DNA from: Anaerolineales bacterium UBA3082
Lineage (GTDB): Bacteria > Chloroflexota > Anaerolineae > UBA7937
NCBI GenBank assembly: GCA_002366595.1
Contig: DFBK01000021.1
Location: forward strand, 1-10,739
Length of the DNA: 10,739 nucleotides
Reading direction: 5' to 3'
Part shown: one piece after another, positions 6,245 to 10,739 of the stretch
Layout of the letters: each line of letters opens with the position of its first letter
How positions within the stretch are numbered: the first letter of the stretch is position 1
The notes under the pieces: model-generated
What the model saw: only the letters and a program-made list of their open reading frames with translations
Database searches by the model: none
Told to the model about the DNA's origin: nothing
Position numbers and translations under genes: made by a program

Positions 6245-6310
6245 ACGGTTGGTCTGAGCAGGAACTGAGGCAACCTGCCGATGGGCGGGTTGCCTCATCT
6301 TCCTAACCGT
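6245..6310 (+). terminator. two-tier intercistronic hairpin after the binding-protein gene
   Basis: Immediately after the stop codon, a 14-bp stem (6266-6279 with 6284-6297, one G-U pair, GATG loop) is enclosed by a second helix pairing ACGGTTGG (6245-6252) with CC-T-AACCGT (6302-6310, one bulged T). The inner hairpin is followed by ATCTTCCT, a poor T tract. It is more likely a partial terminator or an mRNA-stabilising structure than a full stop. Such elements between a binding-protein gene and its permease genes commonly give unequal expression, as in malE-malF. Confidence 0.62.
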
Positions 6311-6343
6311 GAGGTGGGGGGGAGAGTATGAATGTCCCGGGCT

Positions 6344-6378
6344 GAGGCTTTAGCCGGTTCTCTGCCGCCTAAAGGCTC
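6344..6378 (+). repeat. imperfect inverted repeat before the first permease gene
   Basis: The arm GAG-G-CTTTAG-C-CGG (6344-6357, with intervening C6354) mirrors CCG-C-CTAAAG-G-CTC (6365-6378): 12 complementary pairs interrupted by one G-G and one C-C mismatch, around a 7-nt loop. It could be an RNA hairpin shaping permease expression or a protein-binding site. It does not share the TTAA/GTTA-TAAC pattern of the lacI operator. No T tract follows. Confidence 0.45.
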
Positions 6379-6422
6379 TACTCCGACAATTATCCGCTGT
6401 GATGGGAGAGATGGGAGCCTTT

Positions 6423-7394
6423 ATGAGCCAAATCTTTAGAACGCTTCTGGCCATCGCCGTTGGGGTGGGCGGGATAGTCGCCTTGTTCGTGGGCTTGGAG
6501 TTTTTGATAAGGTTCCTCCCGGATAGGAGACAGGAGCGAGTGCGACCCTGGATCTATGTGGGGCCACTGCTCTTGATCTTAGCCTTCTTTCTGGTCTACC
6601 CGACGCTTAACACCCTATACCTCAGCTTCCTAGACAGGAACTCTGAGGTGTTTGTGGGCTTGGACAATTGGGTCTACGCCTTCACCAGCCGCCCCATGCT
6701 CATATCTTTCAGGAACAACGCCCTCTGGATCGTGGTGTTCACCGCGTTGACCGTTTCCCTGGGACTGGTTCTAGCCGTTCTTCTCGATCGAGTCCACTAT
6801 GAGGCAGTAGCCAAGTCCATCATCTTCCTCCCCATGGCCATCTCCTTTGTGGGCGCGGGGGTGATATGGAAGTTCGTATACGCGTTCCGACCGGCCGGTC
6901 AACCCCAAATCGGCATCCTCAACGCGATAGTGAATACTCTGCTCGGCTTCCAGCCTATCGGGTGGTTGATAGAGAGAGCGGTGAACAACTTCGCGCTCAT
7001 CGCCGTGGGGGTCTGGATCTGGACCGGCTTCTGCACCGTGATCCTATCCGCCGCTTATAAAGGCATCCCCCGGGAACTCCTGGAGGCCGCACGGGTGGAC
7101 GGAGCCAGCGAGTGGCAGGTCTTCTGGGGGGTAACCTTACCCCTGATGAAGTCCACCATCGCTGTGGTGGCCACCACCATGGTCATCAACGTGCTCAAAA
7201 TCTTCGATATCGTCTATGTTATGACCAACGGCAATTTCGGCACCGAGGTGATAGCCAACCGCATGTATAAGGAGATGTTCCACTTCCGAGAGTTCGGACG
7301 AGCCAGTGCCATCGCTGTGATTCTGCTCTTGGCCATTATCCCCGTCATGGTGGTCAATATCCGCCGCTTTCAGGAACAGGAGGCGATACGATGA
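6423..7394 (+). CDS. carbohydrate ABC transporter permease, AglF/MalF type
   Basis: A 323-residue inner-membrane permease of the binding-protein-dependent type. There is an extra N-terminal membrane helix (about 8-30), a charged loop (DRRQERVRP), and a second helix entering with WIYVGPLLLILAFFLVYP, the arrangement seen in AglF-like proteins. More helices follow at roughly 101-121, 131-154, 188-210, 246-266 and 295-312. The cytoplasmic EAA loop (residues 221-241, EAARVDGASEWQVFWGVTLP) docks on the ATPase subunit. The ATG at 6423 is favoured because GGGAG (6413-6417) sits five bases upstream; GTG 6399, ATG 6402 and ATG 6411 are in-frame alternatives that add up to eight residues. It overlaps the next permease gene by four bases (ATGA), so translation is probably coupled. 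Together with the partner permease it should form the heterodimeric channel for the upstream binding protein. Confidence 0.92.
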   Translation: MSQIFRTLLAIAVGVGGIVALFVGLEFLIRFLPDRRQERVRPWIYVGPLLLILAFFLVYPTLNTLYLSFLDRNSEVFVGLDNWVYAFTSRPMLISFRNNALWIVVFTALTVSLGLVLAVLLDRVHYEAVAKSIIFLPMAISFVGAGVIWKFVYAFRPAGQPQIGILNAIVNTLLGFQPIGWLIERAVNNFALIAVGVWIWTGFCTVILSAAYKGIPRELLEAARVDGASEWQVFWGVTLPLMKSTIAVVATTMVINVLKIFDIVYVMTNGNFGTEVIANRMYKEMFHFREFGRASAIAVILLLAIIPVMVVNIRRFQEQEAIR

Positions 7395-8251
7395 AGGACC
7401 GACTGAGAAAAGTCCTATCAAGCGCACCGCTGCACATAGCCATCCTAGGCATCGCCTTGATCTGGTCGTTGCCCTCGGTGGGGTTGCTGATGAGTTCATT
7501 CCGACCTCGGAATGACGTCCTCGGTTCCGGCTGGTGGACGGTCTTTCAGCATCCTTTCGACTTCACGCAGTTCCAGTTGGACAACTATATCCATGTCCTC
7601 ACCGCCGAGGGCATGGGGCGGGCTTTCCTCAACAGCCTGACCATCTCTATCCCCTCTACGCTCATCCCCATCGCTGTGGCCGCCTTCGCGGCGTACGCTT
7701 TCGCCTGGATGGAGTTCCCTGGGCGACAGACTCTCTTCGTGGTAGTGGTGGGGCTCTTGGTGGTTCCCCTCCAGATGACCTTAATCCCCCTCCTGCGGGT
7801 GTATAACCGGCTGGGGCTGGCTGGCACCTTCCTCGGAATCTGGCTGGCGCACACCGGCTACGGTTTGCCTTTTGCCGTCTACTTACTGCGCAACTTCTTC
7901 GGCACACTGCCCAAAGACCTCTTCGAGTCGGCCTTCATAGATGGCGCATCCCATCTCACGGCCTTCTTCCGCCTGGCGTTGCCCCTCTCCATCCCAGCCC
8001 TTGCTTCCCTGGCCATCTTCCAATTCCTCTGGGTCTGGAATGACCTCCTAGTGGCGCTCATCTACCTGGGAGGAACCGAGGCGGTAGCGCCGCTGACCCT
8101 CAAGATGGCCAACTTGGTGAACTCCCTGGGTCAGAATTGGCACCTGCTCACCGCAGCAGCCTTTGTCTCTATGGCGCTGCCCTTGGTGGTCTTCCTCGCC
8201 TTGCAGCGCTACTTCGTACAGGGCATCCTGGCGGGGGCGGTCAAGGGGTAG
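7391..8251 (+). CDS. carbohydrate ABC transporter permease, AglG/MalG type
   Basis: A 286-residue inner-membrane permease with about six helices: 14-35, 84-107, 113-134, 145-168, 201-224 and 254-275. The EAA loop is at 179-200 (ESAFIDGASHLTAFFRLALP), followed by the MalG-like FQFLWVWNDLLVALIYL block and a C-terminus ending ALQRYFVQGILAGAVKG, which is characteristic of this half-transporter. The start overlaps the stop of the preceding gene (ATGA) and has AGGAGG (7378-7383) seven bases upstream. No ATP-binding subunit gene follows; a shared ATPase of the MsmX/MalK kind encoded elsewhere is the usual solution and is inferred here. The hairpins just after the stop may mark the end of this transcript. 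Confidence 0.93.
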   Translation: MKDRLRKVLSSAPLHIAILGIALIWSLPSVGLLMSSFRPRNDVLGSGWWTVFQHPFDFTQFQLDNYIHVLTAEGMGRAFLNSLTISIPSTLIPIAVAAFAAYAFAWMEFPGRQTLFVVVVGLLVVPLQMTLIPLLRVYNRLGLAGTFLGIWLAHTGYGLPFAVYLLRNFFGTLPKDLFESAFIDGASHLTAFFRLALPLSIPALASLAIFQFLWVWNDLLVALIYLGGTEAVAPLTLKMANLVNSLGQNWHLLTAAAFVSMALPLVVFLALQRYFVQGILAGAVKG

Positions 8252-8256
8252 AGCGA

Positions 8257-8294
8257 GGGTTGACTCTCGACTCCAGAGCGCAAGGCTGATGCGC
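8257..8294 (+). other. pair of small hairpins after the permease genes, possible mRNA 3' end
   Basis: A 7-bp stem with two G-U pairs (8257-8263 with 8267-8273, CTC loop) is followed by a perfect 5-bp stem GCGCA/TGCGC (8278-8282, 8290-8294) with a 7-nt loop. Neither has a following T tract, so a classical intrinsic terminator is not supported; an mRNA end or stabilising role is possible. Confidence 0.3.
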
Positions 8295-8485
8295 CCAGAG
8301 TTCTACCCACCTTTTCCCCATTCTCGGTAGAGGCTAAGATAGACTTTGGTCGTCTCCTCATCACTCGATCTCGATTCCCGAAGCCGGAAGGCATCTATGG
8401 GGAGATCTTAGAGGAAGAGAAACTCAAGAGCATCCCCATTCTGATTCGCTTTCGAAGCAATACAGGCAGAAGGGGAAAAGGGTGA
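8264..8485 (+). pseudogene. open frame without a start codon, possible gene remnant
   Basis: The 317-bp interval 8252-8568 between permease and dehydrogenase genes has no intact gene. One frame stays open from 8264 to a TGA at 8483-8485 (73 codons), with no ATG, GTG or TTG in it and no Shine-Dalgarno. Part of its translation looks protein-like (KIDFGRLLITRSRFPKPEG, then an acidic run and IPILIRFRSN), but I do not recognise the family. It may be the decayed 3' end of a gene or chance. After 8485 I see no promoter with good boxes; a GTTAAC at 8521-8526 resembles half of the lacI operator only weakly. Confidence 0.2.
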
Positions 8486-8568
8486 AGCGAGATCCCCCGT
8501 AACGCCCTCCACCTCCTGGTGTTAACTAAGTTGGAAGTCATCAATGCTCACGATGCCGGTTCTATGAC

Positions 8569-9789
8569 GTGAAGGCCATACAGTTCATCGAAAGCGTCCC
8601 CCGCTACCTCATCTCTAAGATCATCGGCCCTTTCTACCGGCCGATCCTCTGGAGCCCTCTCTCTTGTCTCCAATATCGCAAGGTACCAGAGCCTTCCTTG
8701 CCCAACGAGAACTGGGCTAAGATAAAAGTCCGATACGGTGGGATCTGTGGCAGTGACATGAACACGATCCTCCTTCACAACAGCCCTGCGCTCTCGGCTT
8801 TCGTCTCCTTCCCCTTCACCATCGGCCACGAAAACGTGGGTACCATCGTTGAAGTGGGCTCCCAAGTGAAGGGGTTCAGGGAAGGCGAGCGGGTCATCGT
8901 CGATCCCACTTTGGGCTGTCAAGTGCGCGGCTTCCCCGACCTCTGCCCGGCCTGTCAAAGGGGCGACACCGGCCTTTGTGAACGGTTGACTGAGGGAGAG
9001 ATCGCCCCTGGTCTCTTGACCGGCAACTGCCGAGACACAGGAGGGAGTTGGAGCCCTTATCTGGTGGCTCATGCTTCTCAACTTTTCAAGGTCCCCCCTG
9101 AGGTGAACGACGAAAACGCCGTCCTAGTGGAGCCCTTCTCCGTGGCCCTACATGCCGTCCTGGGCAACTACCCCGAGGACGAGAACACGGTTCTCATTAT
9201 CGGGGGCGGAGTCATCGGTGTCTGCATCGTGGCCGCCTTGCGGAGCCTGGGGAGCAAGGCCAGGGTGGTCGCCTTGGCCAAGTACCCCTTCCAGGAGGAG
9301 GTGGTCAAAAGGTATGGCGCTGACCAAGTGATCCACCTGAGGCGGGGTTATTACCAGGAGTTAGCCCCAGCCTTGGGGGCCACCCCTTTCCAGCCCTTCC
9401 TAGGGAAGCCAATGGTGGTAGGTGGAGCCGACATCGTCTATGAGTGCGTAGGAAGCGGCAACAGCCTTGATGACGGTCTCCGCTTCACCTGTAGTGGTGG
9501 CAGAATGGTCTTGGTGGGTTTGGCGGGGATGCCTAAAGGGGTGGATTGGACACCCATCTGGCTCAACGAGATCGAAATCAAGGGGAGCTGGATCTACGGC
9601 ACTGAACTGTACCAGGGGAAAGAGGTACACACTTTTCAATTAGCCCTAGATCTGATGGCTGAGGGCAAGGTAGAACTGGCCCCCCTTGTCACTCACAAGT
9701 TCCAACTGGCTGACTACAAGCGAGCCTTGGCCGCCGTGGCTAACAAGGGTGGGAGCGAGGTCGTTAAGGCGGTCTTCGCTTTTGAATGA
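8569..9789 (+). CDS. zinc-dependent medium-chain alcohol/polyol dehydrogenase
   Basis: A 406-residue cytoplasmic dehydrogenase of the MDR superfamily (threonine/sorbitol dehydrogenase-like), which oxidises a hydroxyl with NAD(P). The GroES-like catalytic domain carries zinc ligands Cys60 (GGICGSD), His87-Glu88 (IGHENVG) and Glu188 (LVEPFSVALH). A four-cysteine structural-zinc lobe is present as Cys117, Cys126, Cys129 and Cys137, with a longer gap between the first two than in the usual CxxCxxC pattern. The Rossmann domain shows VLIIGGGVIGVC (glycine motif 212-217), then YECVGSGNSLDDGLR and GRMVLVGLAG. It is longer than typical members (about 340-360) owing to an N-terminal extension (MKAIQFIESVPRYLI) and inserts. 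The GTG at 8569 gives an MKA start as in relatives; no convincing Shine-Dalgarno precedes it. An aminotransferase gene follows 11 bp later, so they likely share a transcript. The substrate is unknown; a polyol or sugar-derived alcohol is inferred. Confidence 0.9.
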   Translation: MKAIQFIESVPRYLISKIIGPFYRPILWSPLSCLQYRKVPEPSLPNENWAKIKVRYGGICGSDMNTILLHNSPALSAFVSFPFTIGHENVGTIVEVGSQVKGFREGERVIVDPTLGCQVRGFPDLCPACQRGDTGLCERLTEGEIAPGLLTGNCRDTGGSWSPYLVAHASQLFKVPPEVNDENAVLVEPFSVALHAVLGNYPEDENTVLIIGGGVIGVCIVAALRSLGSKARVVALAKYPFQEEVVKRYGADQVIHLRRGYYQELAPALGATPFQPFLGKPMVVGGADIVYECVGSGNSLDDGLRFTCSGGRMVLVGLAGMPKGVDWTPIWLNEIEIKGSWIYGTELYQGKEVHTFQLALDLMAEGKVELAPLVTHKFQLADYKRALAAVANKGGSEVVKAVFAFE

Positions 9790-9800
9790 AGAAGGTTATG

Positions 9801-10739
9801 ATGTCAAAGAGAAAAGAAGCGATCATCGAGGAGTTCAAAAATTACGTCTCGCCCTCGAGGGTAGCGGTCTATAAGCGGATGGGCATCGAACTGGTGCCCG
9901 GCCGGAGGGAAGGCTCCTATATCTGGGATAAGGATGGCAAACGGTATATCGATTGCCGTACCGCGGGAGGGGTCTTCAATCTGGGGCACCGGCCACCAAG
10001 GGTGATCGCCGCCCTCCAAGAGGCGATGGAGAGCCTCGATATCGGCGATCATATCTTGATGAGCGAGTATCGAGCGGCCCTGGCCAAGCGGCTGGCGGAA
10101 CTGATGCCGGGAGACATCCGATACACCTTCTTTGGAGCCAGCGGTGGGGAGGCGGTCGATTTGGCCATAAAATTGGCTCGGGGATATACCCAGAGGCCTA
10201 AGATCATCTCCGCGGAGCGGGCGTATCATGGCCATACCGGCCTCGCTCTGGCCGCGGGCTCCAGGAAATTCCAGGCCCCCTTTGGCCCCCGGATGCCTGG
10301 GTTTATGAATGTCCCCTTCGGCGACATCGAGGCTTTGGAAGCGGCGATGGATGATGAGGTAGCCGCTGTCATCCTGGAGACTATCCCCGTTCCGGGCGGG
10401 GTGCTCATCCCCCCCCGCGACTACTTCCCGCAGGTGAGGGAACTCTGTGATCGAAGAGAGGCCCTCTTGATCCTCGACGAGGTCCAGGCAGGTTTGGGCC
10501 GCACCGGGCGGCTATGGGGGATAGAAGAGTACCATGTCGTCCCCGATATCATGGTTCTGGGGAAGGGGCTAAGTGGGGCTATCTACCCCATCACCGCCAC
10601 CTGCTATCGGGAGAAATTGGAGAGTTTCTTTGAACCCGACCCCTTCATCCACCTCTCCTCCTTTGGAGGAGCAGAACCGGGGTGTGTGGCTGCCATGGCC
10701 ATGCTGGACCAGATCACGGAACCAGGGTTCTTAGAGCAT
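9801..10739 (+). CDS. class III PLP-dependent aminotransferase (3' end outside window)
   Basis: The first 313 residues of a fold-type I class III aminotransferase; the frame runs open off the window end, and a family length near 430 suggests about a quarter is missing. These cytoplasmic enzymes move an amino group between an amine or amino acid and an aldehyde or keto acid. Visible marks are GSYIWDKDGKRYIDC near the N-terminus, the phosphate-cup FGASGGEAVDLAIKLAR (usually SGxEA; here SGGEA), AYHGHTGLAL, ILDEVQAGLGRTGRLWG with the pyridine-nitrogen Asp at 226, and DIMVLGKGLSGA with the Schiff-base Lys at 255. Two ATG codons are adjacent (9798, 9801); the second gives a five-base gap to GAAGG (9791-9795) and is chosen. 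It sits 11 bp behind the dehydrogenase, suggesting successive steps (alcohol to carbonyl to amine, or the reverse). The substrate is not predictable from sequence. Confidence 0.92.
   Translation, partial: MSKRKEAIIEEFKNYVSPSRVAVYKRMGIELVPGRREGSYIWDKDGKRYIDCRTAGGVFNLGHRPPRVIAALQEAMESLDIGDHILMSEYRAALAKRLAELMPGDIRYTFFGASGGEAVDLAIKLARGYTQRPKIISAERAYHGHTGLALAAGSRKFQAPFGPRMPGFMNVPFGDIEALEAAMDDEVAAVILETIPVPGGVLIPPRDYFPQVRELCDRREALLILDEVQAGLGRTGRLWGIEEYHVVPDIMVLGKGLSGAIYPITATCYREKLESFFEPDPFIHLSSFGGAEPGCVAAMAMLDQITEPGFLEH

Noticed and set aside
8515..8535. Second LacI-type operator at GTTAACTAAG upstream of the dehydrogenase gene
   Set aside because: Only one half resembles GTTA-n-TAAC and neither outer TTAA/CCG arm is present.

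Overview
The window looks like a chromosomal segment of a GC-rich bacterium, most probably a member of Chloroflexota. This is judged from protein flavour, not from a marker gene. The signs are a Pro/Thr-rich linker behind a lipobox in a surface lipoprotein, a LysM domain fused to a sugar-binding protein, and many GTG or weakly marked starts. No phage, insertion sequence, CRISPR array, tRNA or rRNA gene was recognised.

Layout. (1) 1-1782, + strand: the 3' part of the glycolytic gene gap, an intrinsic terminator, and a complete pgk. (2) 1836-2126, - strand: a small Cys-rich zinc-ribbon-like protein of unknown function, convergent with pgk. (3) 2127-2607: a non-coding divergent interval of about 480 bp. 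It holds a cluster of nested inverted repeats at 2233-2401 that would fold best as RNA read from the - strand, then a near-consensus promoter and a 27-bp palindromic operator just before a lacI-family gene. (4) 2608-8251, + strand: a carbohydrate-uptake cluster. It contains a LacI-family repressor, a SUMF1/FGE-fold lipoprotein without the catalytic cysteines, an AglE-like solute-binding protein carrying an N-terminal LysM domain, and two permeases resembling AglF and AglG. Two sizeable RNA hairpins separate the binding-protein gene from the permease genes. No ATPase gene is present. (5) 8252-8568: no intact gene, but an open frame without a start codon and two small hairpins. (6) 8569-10739, + strand: a zinc-dependent medium-chain alcohol/polyol dehydrogenase, followed after about 11 bp by a class III PLP aminotransferase cut by the window end.

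How they may work together. The repressor probably senses a sugar or derivative and represses its own promoter, and perhaps the genes behind it, because no comparable promoter was seen before 4740. The LysM-bearing binding protein would capture the ligand and the two permeases would import it, using an ATPase encoded elsewhere. The hairpins after the binding-protein gene could give more binding protein than permease. The dehydrogenase and aminotransferase could convert the imported compound (oxidation of a hydroxyl, then transamination), but the substrate cannot be read from sequence alone. The most unusual points are the LysM-binding-protein fusion, the non-catalytic SUMF1 lipoprotein within the transporter cluster, the structured region upstream of the zinc-ribbon gene, and the two-tier hairpin after the binding-protein gene.
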